Shown here in pieces: positions 1 through 7,773 of a stretch of 26,289 bases of DNA. Under the pieces are notes generated by a model that ran no database searches, was not told where the DNA came from, and saw only the letters and a list, made by a program, of their open reading frames with translations. The DNA lies in NCBI GenBank assembly GCA_037147175.1, contig JBAWVS010000037.1, positions 1 to 26,289 on the forward strand. The letters are read 5' to 3'. Within the stretch, counting starts at the first letter, position 1. Each line of letters starts with the position of its first letter. A program made the translations under genes and the position numbers. The stretch is from a bacterium (GTDB taxonomy: Bacteria > Cyanobacteriota > Vampirovibrionia > Gastranaerophilales > UBA9971).

Positions 1-134
1 AAGGATGATAACTTATATTTTTTTCTGTCCGATTTCTACGGCATATTATAGTACTGATAGGGCAATATGTAAATAAGTTTATATTTTATAAAATATATGA
101 TAATAATTAAGATGATAATAATCAGGAGTTTTCT

Positions 135-893
135 ATGAGTGAAATTTTCTCAACCCCAACTGTTAAAGAAGTAATATTTCAAATACAATTTTCAAATTTA
201 TTGTTTCTTGATAAAAAAATAGGTGATTACCAACTTAAAATAATGGAAGAATTTCCTGAAAGTAGTGAAATAATTCAGAAACAGCTAATGTTTGCTGTTA
301 TAGATAACAATAATATAAAAAAACAGAGTGCTAATGAAGAGAATGAAGCTTTTCAGAAAATTTGGCAATTTAATTCTGAAAAAGGATATACTTTAGACAT
401 TTCTAGTAATAGTTTGAGTATAGTGTCAAGATTACATAAAACATATAATAATGAAGCTGGAGACCATAAGTTTAGAGATGTTATTAAATCAAGTGTCTCA
501 GCATTTTTAGAAAAAGATATAGCCCCTATTTCTGTAATTAAAAGAATAGGTTTAAGATATGTTGATGAATGCCCATTACCAGAATTGTTGAGTAATGATT
601 CATACTCAAATTATTATAATACTTCTTTAGCTTTTAATAGATTTGATATTTCAAAGGCTAAAGATATGCAATTTGTAACAAATATAGAAAAAGAAAATGA
701 TATTTATTTAAGATACTTTGAAAGTTATAAAGAACAAAAATTAACAATAGATTTCGATGCATATAAATTTGATATTAAAGCTGAAAACTATTTAGATGTT
801 ACTGATAAGCTTTATGAGATTGTTCATGAAGAATGGGAAAACACAATTAAAGAGCCCGTTAAAGAATTTATGAGACAACCAAAAGAGATTTAA
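135..893 (+). CDS. TIGR04255-like family protein, function unknown
   Basis: 252-aa soluble protein with no signal peptide or membrane segment. The N-terminus (PTVKEVIFQIQFSN, then a Gly-Asp and a FPES stretch) and the motif RIGLRYVDE near residue 137 match my memory of the TIGR04255 family, whose members are about 250 aa, sporadically distributed and of unknown function. The ATG is preceded by AGGAG with normal spacing. It is the first of three same-strand genes separated by 1 and 14 bp, so they are probably co-transcribed. Base composition is visibly more AT-rich than the genes after position 2150, which suggests acquisition by transfer. A role in defence or another accessory function is speculation from context. 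The family call is fairly confident, the function is not known. Confidence 0.7.
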   Translation: MSEIFSTPTVKEVIFQIQFSNLLFLDKKIGDYQLKIMEEFPESSEIIQKQLMFAVIDNNNIKKQSANEENEAFQKIWQFNSEKGYTLDISSNSLSIVSRLHKTYNNEAGDHKFRDVIKSSVSAFLEKDIAPISVIKRIGLRYVDECPLPELLSNDSYSNYYNTSLAFNRFDISKAKDMQFVTNIEKENDIYLRYFESYKEQKLTIDFDAYKFDIKAENYLDVTDKLYEIVHEEWENTIKEPVKEFMRQPKEI

Positions 894-894
894 A

Positions 895-1122
895 ATGATA
901 CAAAATTATATTAAAAATATTATTGAGGATTCTTCTACAGGGAGAATTACTGTAAGCAATAAAATTATTAAATATAAATTTGAGAAGTACGAGATTACTG
1001 TTGAATTAGATGAATTTCAAAAATTCGTAGGAGTTATTGAAGTTAAAATAAATAAGAATTTTCTTGAGAGCCATCATAAAAAAACTAGTAAATACGATAT
1101 TAGCCAATATTATGAAGATTAA
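895..1122 (+). CDS. Small hypothetical protein in TIGR04255 module
   Basis: 75-aa protein, lysine- and isoleucine-rich, without membrane segments. It has alternating charged and hydrophobic stretches that could form a small beta-rich fold. I do not recognise a family. The ATG begins 1 bp after the stop of the upstream gene, so translation is probably coupled, with a GAGA purine stretch inside the end of the upstream gene as the only ribosome-binding candidate. The next gene follows after 14 bp. Tight packing between two longer open frames, with the same AT-rich composition, argues that it is real and part of the same accessory operon. Confidence 0.6.
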   Translation: MIQNYIKNIIEDSSTGRITVSNKIIKYKFEKYEITVELDEFQKFVGVIEVKINKNFLESHHKKTSKYDISQYYED

Positions 1123-1136
1123 TAAGGATATTTATT

Positions 1137-1766
1137 TTGTTTTATAATGATACTCCTGATATATCAAAACTAAGGTTTGGGGATATAGTTAAAGGTAATT
1201 ACTTAACATCGTTATTCTATAGTTCAAAATGTAATACCGATATTTTTAAATTAGAGGTTAATATTGCTGAATATAATGTGATATTGACACCTTGTTGTTC
1301 AATACAAACAAAAGAAGACCTTGGTAATATTATAATTACACCATTAATACAGATCAAACCCAGTTTTTATAGTAACCCTTATTTTGCAGAAAATATGTTA
1401 AATATAAATAAAATTATTTCGCCTCAAAATCAAGTTCCACCAGAAGCATGGGAGAAAATGCCTGAGGAGGAAAAGCAAAAAAGGTTAGAAGAAGGCTCAA
1501 CGTATGCATTTAAAGAATATTTTATTTATGCGCCTCACGATTATTATAGTAAATATTATTTAGATAGTCGGAGTGGTAAAATCGTTGATATTAATTATTA
1601 TATGATTGATTTTAGAAATGCGTTTAATATAAAAGTTGAAAAGATAAAAAGCCCTGAGAATATTTTATTAAAATCTAAAGTTTTAGAATTATCAATTGAC
1701 TCCAGAAAAGAATTAAATGATAAATTACAAGCTTTTTATAGAATACCTGATGAAGATTTAGACTGA
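1137..1766 (+). CDS. Hypothetical protein with CC motif, TTG start
   Basis: 209-aa soluble protein. The start is TTG at 1137, with AAGGA ending about nine bases upstream; no ATG lies near enough to replace it. Residues 12-20 read LRFGDIVKG, then VILTPCCSI around residue 48, and the C-terminal third ends in a helix with ELSIDSRKELNDKL followed by FYRIP. This layout (a GDIV opening, a strand ending in T-x-C-C/D, and an arginine plus ligand-like helix at the end) resembles a group of uncharacterised proteins in which a V-x-T-x-x-C-D segment is conserved, but I cannot name the family. It is the third gene of the TIGR04255 module and ends about 140 bp from the 3' end of the tRNA gene. Function unknown. 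Confidence 0.6.
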   Translation: MFYNDTPDISKLRFGDIVKGNYLTSLFYSSKCNTDIFKLEVNIAEYNVILTPCCSIQTKEDLGNIIITPLIQIKPSFYSNPYFAENMLNINKIISPQNQVPPEAWEKMPEEEKQKRLEEGSTYAFKEYFIYAPHDYYSKYYLDSRSGKIVDINYYMIDFRNAFNIKVEKIKSPENILLKSKVLELSIDSRKELNDKLQAFYRIPDEDLD

Positions 1767-1861
1767 AAATTTTGAATTTAATGTAATTTGCTAATTATGG
1801 ATGTATTTTGACAGAGTTCAAAAAACTTTCAATTACACAAGAATTACACAAGACCTTAAAA

Positions 1862-1885
1862 ACAAAAAATTCGGCAATCGCCGAA
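1862..1885 (-). terminator. Intrinsic terminator of the tRNA gene
   Basis: The inverted repeat TTCGGC/GCCGAA (1870-1875 and 1880-1885) has a 4-nt loop. On the minus strand it is followed by six T (plus-strand A-run 1864-1869). It lies about 19 bp after the tRNA 3' end, as expected for a tRNA terminator. Confidence 0.8.
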
Positions 1886-1903
1886 AGTGTTGTTAATATT
1901 AAA

Positions 1904-1975
1904 TGGGCCCGGCTGGATTCGAACCAGCGACCAAGGGATTATGAGTCCCCTGCGCTACCGCTGCGCCACAGGCCC
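1904..1975 (-). tRNA. tRNA with CAT anticodon (Met elongator or Ile2)
   Basis: The reverse complement folds as a full cloverleaf of 72 nt. The acceptor pairs GGGCCTG with CGGGCCC (one G-T), the D arm reads GCGCAGCGGTAGCGC, the anticodon loop is CTCATAA, and the T arm is GCTGGTTCGAACCAGC with discriminator A. The CCA end is not encoded. The CAT anticodon leaves elongator methionine or a lysidine-modified isoleucine tRNA. The variable loop TTGGTC resembles many Ile2 tRNAs, but sequence alone does not decide. It is not the initiator type, because the first acceptor pair is G-C and the anticodon stem lacks three consecutive G-C pairs. Confidence 0.93.
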
Positions 1976-1997
1976 ACATTATTAGTGAGTATAAATT

Positions 1998-2026
1998 AAT
2001 ATACTATTGTCAAAATTTTGGGTCAA
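1998..2026 (-). promoter_or_regulatory. Promoter of the tRNA gene
   Basis: On the minus strand TTGACC (2021-2026) is followed after 17 bp by TATATT (1998-2003), each one base from the sigma-70 consensus. Transcription would begin about 15 bp before the mature tRNA. A TTGACA also occurs within the spacer. Confidence 0.6.
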
Positions 2027-2150
2027 GGTTTAAATTTAGTTTTTGAAAAAATATAACTCTTTTTCTCCCCATCAGGCTAATTTTTAAAGAGCTTTTTGCT
2101 TTTATACTTTATAATCTTGAGGGATTTATGAAAAAGTCGGGGAACCTAAA

Positions 2151-3314
2151 ATGTTTTTTCAAAAAAAGAAAAATTCATTATTTCCCTTTCTTAACACTCC
2201 CTTTTTATTTCAGCATGAAAGAAAACCCAAAATAGCCTTTATTCATCCTGCAATAGGAGATTCTCTCGGAGAATCACAATTATACGTTCTTGAACTCGCA
2301 AAAAGATTAAAAGAAAAATGTGATGTAAAAATTCTTTCTTCGAAAAAAATAAATGACCTGTGCACTCCGATTTCCTGTATTCCAAGAAATCAGGTTTTAC
2401 ATGAATCAAAATTTGATATGTTAAGATACTTTCTCGGAAATTTTTCGGATAGGCCGGAAGTTTTTATAGAGCATTTAACTTCATTTTTTCCTGTTGTCTG
2501 GGAACTTTTTAAAGGGAAATATGATGTGATTCTTCCTAACAACGATTGGGGAGGACTTCTGGCAGCTTCGGCGATAAGAAAGATAACAAAAACCCCGATA
2601 ATTTTTACCGAACACAGCGGGCTTGTTGAAGGCGGGAAAAATGCCCGCAGAAATCTTTTTTTTAAACCTGACAAATACATTGTTTACACAAACGAACTAA
2701 AATATTGGCTAAAAAAATATCATCCCGAAATAAATACGTCTTTTATCGCTAAAGGTGTGGATTTTGACAGATTTAACCCTGAAGTTGAGCCGGTCAAGAT
2801 AAATCTTCCTGAACCAATATTTTTGGCTTCTTCAACAAATTTGAAAAATAAAAGACTTGATTTAATTATTGAAGCGGTTTCTCTTCTTGAAAAAGGAAGT
2901 GTTTTACTGCTTTGTCCCGGTGCAAATACTCAGGAAATAGCTAAAAAAGGCGAAAGACTTCTCGGGAAAAAAAGATTTAAAATAATATGCGTTCCTCAAG
3001 AAAAAATCCCGTCATACTATAAAGCATGCAATGTTTTTACACTTCCTTCTTTGTCAGAACCCTTTGGTCTTGTTTATCTTGAAGCAATGGCATGCAACAA
3101 ACCCGTAGTAACAACAAAAGATTTCTCCAGAATCGAGACGATAGGCGATGCAGGAATTCTTTGTGATGTAACCGATATCGAAGAATACTCGGAAGCTTTA
3201 CAAAACGCCTCTGAAACAGATTGGGGCGATCTTCCTTATAACCAGGCAAAAAAATTCACATGGGAAATCTGTGCGGATAAATACTATGAACAAATTAAAA
3301 ATTTAACAAACTGA
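2151..3314 (+). CDS. GT4-family glycosyltransferase
   Basis: 387-aa protein with the two-domain GT-B architecture of glycosyltransferase family 4. The N-terminal half carries IAFIHPAIGDSLGESQLYVL (residues 27-46, a glycine-rich acceptor-side loop) and a TPIIFTEHSG strand. The C-terminal half carries KRLDLIIEAV and the donor-binding E-x7-E motif in SEPFGLVYLEAM. It probably transfers a sugar from a nucleotide-sugar to a glycan or lipid acceptor in envelope polysaccharide synthesis; donor and acceptor cannot be read from the sequence. No membrane segment is visible. It starts at ATG with a modest GGGGA upstream and is monocistronic. Its stop lies 3 bp from the stop of the convergent mprF-like gene, with no terminator between them. 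Confidence 0.85.
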   Translation: MFFQKKKNSLFPFLNTPFLFQHERKPKIAFIHPAIGDSLGESQLYVLELAKRLKEKCDVKILSSKKINDLCTPISCIPRNQVLHESKFDMLRYFLGNFSDRPEVFIEHLTSFFPVVWELFKGKYDVILPNNDWGGLLAASAIRKITKTPIIFTEHSGLVEGGKNARRNLFFKPDKYIVYTNELKYWLKKYHPEINTSFIAKGVDFDRFNPEVEPVKINLPEPIFLASSTNLKNKRLDLIIEAVSLLEKGSVLLLCPGANTQEIAKKGERLLGKKRFKIICVPQEKIPSYYKACNVFTLPSLSEPFGLVYLEAMACNKPVVTTKDFSRIETIGDAGILCDVTDIEEYSEALQNASETDWGDLPYNQAKKFTWEICADKYYEQIKNLTN

Positions 3315-3317
3315 AAG

Positions 3318-4961
3318 TTATTGATTATTGAGCTTTAACAGCCCCATAAGTATCATTGGAAGATCAAGAGTATTTGTATATAACAAATAACTTTGCTGCC
3401 ATTCGGGATTAAACTTTGATTTAAACATGTGCAATCCCTGAAAATCGTAATATTTTTTCTGTTTTTTAAAAATAAGTTCAAAAAGTTTTGAGACGGTTTT
3501 ATTATCGGAAAAAACTTCATCAGCTCTGGCAAGCGGAGAAAATCCCAAATCATAAAAAGCTTTTCCGTTTTCTTTGGCGGATAAAATTTCCTTTAAAAAT
3601 AAATATTCCATCACTCCCTGCGGCGAAGAAGGATCTCTTCTCATTAAATCAACAGAGAGAGTATTGCTTTGAGGCAATTCAATATTATTAATATAAGCAA
3701 GGAGATTGTCTTCTTTATCAAGAAGTAAACTGGTTTTAGTTTCTTCCAGATATTCAGCGGAAGATTTTCCCATAGCAAAAGTGTTTTCTTTTTTCCCATG
3801 GACAGAAAGCCACTTCAGATCAAGATTTTTTACTTTATTCCAATCGAATTTCTTATAATTTCTTATATACCAGCCTTCTTTTTCTGCTTTATTTTTTCCC
3901 GTCCTGAGCTGCTGCATTTTTTTTCCCTCAAGCGTAAATTTTTCGAGATTAACAACAGCTTCAACTCCTATTGGAACAGCATTAAAGTTTTTTTGTTTCA
4001 TTATTTCCACAAAATCACACTGTGCCTGGTAAACAGCAGGAATCCAATCATGCTCATGAACCATATTAAGCCATTTTGAAGTTATTTCATCTAAAGATCC
4101 TGTAAAACAGGGGTTTCCAATAGCTAAAGCAACCCGATTAAAAACTTTATAGCTTATTAATCCTTCTGTTTCTTCGTTTTTATAATAAAAATGCTGATAA
4201 TTGTTATTTAGCGCAAAAAATTGAACCGGCTGAGAGGATTTTTCTTTGGTAAGTTTTTTATATTTATCATAATTTATATTTGGCAATCTCCTTGCTATTA
4301 CAGGAGAAAGCGCAAATATTAACCCTGTTAAATAAGATATTGAATTAATTAAAAACAATGAATTTACATAAAACTTTGCTTCCAGCCCAACAGGTTTTAG
4401 TGCTGAAGTATTAAAAGCTAATGCATCCAGCGTCATTGACCAGACCGGATATTTTAAAGTATCCACGCCAAGTTTATCCGAAAAAATAAAAAGCCCAAGA
4501 ATTGTATAAAATAAAACAAATATAACGGCAATAACCAATATAAGCCCGCCGCGTCTTGCTCTAACCGGGTCGCTTTTTACTTTGCAATATTTAAATAACG
4601 GAAGTAAAATACCGAAAAGAATAAGACATATTCCCGCCTCTTCAATATCAGCATCTTTAAAAATGTGTGCAAACCCTGATATTCCAAGAGTAATAACTGC
4701 TGCATACCAGGCAACTCTTTTTTGTCTATATAAAGCAGGGGCTAAAATTAAAGCTGCAATTCCGGTGAAAATTACAAGGTACCTTGACCCTGTAATAATT
4801 TGATAATCCAAAATATGATTTATAAGCTTTAATCTCGAAGAATCAAAACTTAGCCAGGCTGATAAAATATCTATAAATCCTAAAATGAACAAGGAAACAG
4901 CGACAAATTTGATCCAATTTTTTTCATAATTTCCTGATTTTGTATTTATTTGACTGTACAT
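3318..4961 (-). CDS. MprF-like phosphatidylglycerol aminoacyltransferase (DUF2156)
   Basis: 547-aa membrane protein. The first ~235 residues contain about six hydrophobic segments. The remainder is the cytoplasmic tandem GNAT-like domain of the phosphatidylglycerol lysyltransferase C-terminus, with hallmarks LRTGKNKAEKEG, MRRDPSSPQGVMEYLF, FYDLGFSPLA and SKFNPEWQQSYLLY. The family transfers lysine or alanine from aminoacyl-tRNA to phosphatidylglycerol, lowering surface charge and giving resistance to cationic peptides. It is shorter than full MprF (about 850 aa) because the large N-terminal flippase is reduced, so it is likely synthase-only. It is the last gene of a minus-strand operon, 16 bp after the esterase stop. 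The aminoacyl specificity is unknown. Confidence 0.8.
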   Translation of the reverse strand: MYSQINTKSGNYEKNWIKFVAVSLFILGFIDILSAWLSFDSSRLKLINHILDYQIITGSRYLVIFTGIAALILAPALYRQKRVAWYAAVITLGISGFAHIFKDADIEEAGICLILFGILLPLFKYCKVKSDPVRARRGGLILVIAVIFVLFYTILGLFIFSDKLGVDTLKYPVWSMTLDALAFNTSALKPVGLEAKFYVNSLFLINSISYLTGLIFALSPVIARRLPNINYDKYKKLTKEKSSQPVQFFALNNNYQHFYYKNEETEGLISYKVFNRVALAIGNPCFTGSLDEITSKWLNMVHEHDWIPAVYQAQCDFVEIMKQKNFNAVPIGVEAVVNLEKFTLEGKKMQQLRTGKNKAEKEGWYIRNYKKFDWNKVKNLDLKWLSVHGKKENTFAMGKSSAEYLEETKTSLLLDKEDNLLAYINNIELPQSNTLSVDLMRRDPSSPQGVMEYLFLKEILSAKENGKAFYDLGFSPLARADEVFSDNKTVSKLFELIFKKQKKYYDFQGLHMFKSKFNPEWQQSYLLYTNTLDLPMILMGLLKLNNQ

Positions 4962-4977
4962 AAATCCCGTTCTTTTT

Positions 4978-5898
4978 TTAATTTAACTTATGTTTACTGA
5001 AAAAATCCCATATTATATCATTGCCTTCTACGTCATAATTTGTTTTCCCGAGAAAGGTTTCTATTCTCATACTTGTCGGTGAACCAGGCCAGGTATGACC
5101 TCCTCCTTCAATTTTAAGGATAGAAACTTCAGAATTATCTTTACAGGAATCATTTTCATATAATTTTGCTGTAGTTAAGCTTTCATCAGGATTTTTATGA
5201 GGAAAAACAGTCTCTTTTATAGAATCTGAACACTTATTTCGAGTTTTCCAGAATTTTAATATCTCATCAACCGAAATCATTTCTTTTGCAGGATTTCCAT
5301 CCCATTTTTCGTAGGGATCATCAGTTCCATGTACTAATAAAATAGAAACAGGCTTATTAGCTTTACATTCTGCAATAAAAGATTTTCTCATATTCCCTGA
5401 AATAGGCGCAAAAGCTGCTATTTTATTGGATAACGTGCAAGCAAGAAGATAATCCATTTCTGCTCCGCTTGAATATCCTGTTGCATAAACTTTTGACTTA
5501 TCGACTTTATAGTTCTTTGTCATAAAATCAATCATCTTGCTGACAAATTTAATGTCTTTACTTTTTTCGGCGGGTTCTAAATCCCATTCAAAATTCCCTG
5601 TATATTCAGGATAAACGGTTATAATTCCTTTTTTATCAGCAAAATTATTGAATTTTGTATAATTTTTTATTTTGTTTGCATCAGCCACGGTTCCGTGAAA
5701 AATAATAACCACAGGCAATTTTTTATCTTCTTTTCTATATATTTCAGGCAAATGAACGTAAAAAATTCGCTGCTCATTATTCACGTTTATGGTTTCTTTT
5801 ACCATATCCGTGTCATTGGCATGACTTACATTGCCGCTAACAATAAAATTTATGAGGAAAAATCCTATTAATAAAATTATATATTTTATATTTTTCAT
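4978..5898 (-). CDS. Secreted PHB-depolymerase/feruloyl-esterase-like hydrolase (LpqC type)
   Basis: 306-aa alpha/beta hydrolase. Residues 1-27 form a signal peptide with a charged start, a long hydrophobic core and a likely cut after VSHA. The mature protein has IIFHGT (oxyanion region, about residue 66), the nucleophile elbow GYSSG with Ser143, an acid Asp in LLVHGTDDP, and the catalytic His in GGGHTWPG. This arrangement is that of the LpqC/PHB depolymerase esterase family, which cleaves polyesters or phenolic esters on plant polysaccharides; the substrate here cannot be assigned. It sits 27 bp after adenine deaminase and 16 bp before the mprF-like gene, in one operon. Confidence 0.8.
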   Translation of the reverse strand: MKNIKYIILLIGFFLINFIVSGNVSHANDTDMVKETINVNNEQRIFYVHLPEIYRKEDKKLPVVIIFHGTVADANKIKNYTKFNNFADKKGIITVYPEYTGNFEWDLEPAEKSKDIKFVSKMIDFMTKNYKVDKSKVYATGYSSGAEMDYLLACTLSNKIAAFAPISGNMRKSFIAECKANKPVSILLVHGTDDPYEKWDGNPAKEMISVDEILKFWKTRNKCSDSIKETVFPHKNPDESLTTAKLYENDSCKDNSEVSILKIEGGGHTWPGSPTSMRIETFLGKTNYDVEGNDIIWDFFSKHKLN

Positions 5899-5925
5899 TA
5901 TAATAATATCCTTTTAAGGTTATTA

Positions 5926-7629
5926 TTAAACAAACAAAGACGTAATTTCAAATTTATTTACGTCAATTAAGCCCTTATCTGTAATTTTTAAATCAGGGAT
6001 TACCGGCAAGGAAAGAAAAGCCATGTTCATAAAAGCATCATCAAGCTTGCAGCCAAGGCTTTGTGTTGATTTTACAAGGCTTTTAAGTTTTGTTATAACC
6101 TCTTCAATCGGCAAATCAGAAATTAGGCCTGCAACAGGAAGCGGAAGTTTTTCAAGAGTTTTTCCATTTTCTACAACAATTTTTCCGCCCTGTGATTTTA
6201 CGAGTTCAACGGCTGCATAATACATATCTTCATCGTTTGTTCCTATTACAACCATATTATGCGAGTCATGGGCTACTGTTGAAGCTATAGCACCACTTTT
6301 CAAGCCTAGACCTTTTACAAAACCCAATCCTATATTCCCGGTAGCTTTGTGTCTTTCTATAATTGCTATTTTTAAAATATCATTTGCGGTATCGCTTTGA
6401 GCATAACCATCTGCAATATTTGCTTTTTCTATACTTCCGAGCGTAATAAGCTTGTTTCCCGTAATATTTATAACTTTAATTTTGTCAGACTCTGCTTTTA
6501 TTTTAAAGTTGTCTTTTTCAATCCATTTTACGTTTACAGAACCCCTTGTTTCGGGAAGTTTGTAATTATTTTCCGAAAGAAGAATTTTTCCTTCTCTGGC
6601 AACTAATTGACCTTTTTTAAATACCATTGCTGGTTTAAAATCTGATAAATTATCAAAAACGAGCATATCTGCCTGATAACCGGGAGCTATTGCACCTAAA
6701 TTCGGGATTTTAAAGTATTCCGCAGTATTGATTGAAGCCATTTGAATAGCTGTAAGCGGGTGAATCCCATATTTAACAGCCCTTCTTACCATTGAATTTA
6801 TATGATCATATAAATCATGCGGATATCTGTCATCGGTTACAAAGAAACATCTTCTTGAATTATTTGAATCAACCACAGGAAGAAGACTATCAAGGTCTTT
6901 TGCAATTGTTCCTTCTCTAATCATTATGTAAAGACCGAGTCGTATTTTTTCTCTTGCTTCTTCAACAGATATACATTCATGATCAGATGAAATACCTGTT
7001 GAAATATAAGCACAAAGATCTTTTCCGCTTAAACCCGGTGCATGTCCGTCAACTCTTTTGGATACAGGAAGTTTTATTTTGTCGACAACCGCAGGGTCAT
7101 TCTGTAAAACACCCGGGAAGTTCATCATTTCTCCGATTCCAAGCACCCATTGTTTTTTAATAAATATAGATAAATCGCTTGCGCTGAGTTTTGAGCCTGA
7201 TGTTTCCATATTTGTTGCAGGAACACAGGAAGGCAACATCATATAAACATCTAAAGGAAGATTTCTTGTAGCTTCTCTCATAAAACTAATCCCCTGAAGC
7301 CCGAGAACATTGGATATTTCATGCGGATCAGCAACAACTGTAGTCGTTCCTGAAGGGATTACTGCTTTTGCGTACTCATAAGGGGAAACCATAGAACTTT
7401 CAAGGTGTACATGCCCGTCAATAAAAGAAGGTGAGAGATAAGAGCCGTTTATGTCAATTTCTTCCCTGCCTTTATAATCTTTTCCAATACCGACTATTTT
7501 TCCGTTAACTACAGCAACATCGCCTCTATGAATATCACCGGACAAAACATTTATTATGTTTGCATTTTTTATGACTATATCTGCAATTTCTTCACCTTTT
7601 GCAGCTTTTATAATTTTTTCAATTTCCAT
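5926..7629 (-). CDS. ade: Adenine deaminase
   Basis: 567-aa amidohydrolase that converts adenine to hypoxanthine and ammonia in purine salvage. It shows SPSFIDGHVHLESS with the H-x-H metal ligands (about residues 73-75), then GTTTVVADPHEISNV, GEMMNFPGV, VDGHAPGLSG and SSDHE, followed by the family-specific C-terminal half with GLGFVKGLGLKSGAIAST and HDSHNMVVIG. Length and motif order match bacterial Ade. The ATG is preceded by GAGAG. It is the first gene of the three-gene minus-strand operon and has its own promoter candidate about 35-60 bp upstream. Confidence 0.95.
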   Translation of the reverse strand: MEIEKIIKAAKGEEIADIVIKNANIINVLSGDIHRGDVAVVNGKIVGIGKDYKGREEIDINGSYLSPSFIDGHVHLESSMVSPYEYAKAVIPSGTTTVVADPHEISNVLGLQGISFMREATRNLPLDVYMMLPSCVPATNMETSGSKLSASDLSIFIKKQWVLGIGEMMNFPGVLQNDPAVVDKIKLPVSKRVDGHAPGLSGKDLCAYISTGISSDHECISVEEAREKIRLGLYIMIREGTIAKDLDSLLPVVDSNNSRRCFFVTDDRYPHDLYDHINSMVRRAVKYGIHPLTAIQMASINTAEYFKIPNLGAIAPGYQADMLVFDNLSDFKPAMVFKKGQLVAREGKILLSENNYKLPETRGSVNVKWIEKDNFKIKAESDKIKVINITGNKLITLGSIEKANIADGYAQSDTANDILKIAIIERHKATGNIGLGFVKGLGLKSGAIASTVAHDSHNMVVIGTNDEDMYYAAVELVKSQGGKIVVENGKTLEKLPLPVAGLISDLPIEEVITKLKSLVKSTQSLGCKLDDAFMNMAFLSLPVIPDLKITDKGLIDVNKFEITSLFV

Positions 7630-7662
7630 ATCTCTCTTTTCTCAATTAATTAAATTTGTTTA

Positions 7663-7692
7663 TTTTTACCACAAAACAAAGATTTAGGTCAA
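7663..7692 (-). promoter_or_regulatory. Candidate promoter of the ade operon
   Basis: On the minus strand TTGACC (7687-7692) and TAAAAA (7663-7668) are 18 bp apart, with a TGG extended -10 element. The 5' untranslated region would be about 27 nt. Confidence 0.4.
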
Positions 7693-7713
7693 ATACTAAA
7701 TCAAATTCGCAAA

Positions 7714-7744
7714 CAAAAAGTAGGGATTTAACCCCTGCTTTTTG
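7714..7744 (-). terminator. Intrinsic terminator of fliD
   Basis: A 12-bp near-perfect stem pairs 7714-7725 with 7733-7744 (one G-T), with loop 7726-7732. The arms run A5/T5, so the minus-strand transcript ends in a U-rich 3' arm. It lies 30 bp after the fliD stop and before the ade promoter. Confidence 0.7.
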
Positions 7745-7773
7745 TTCTCTTGAAAATAAAATCGGCTCTTAAA

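Noticed and set aside
1808-1999. 63-aa open frame spanning the tRNA gene
   Set aside because: Its RLDSNQRPRDYESPALPLRHRPT core is the classic product of translating the complement of a tRNA; the tRNA explains the sequence.
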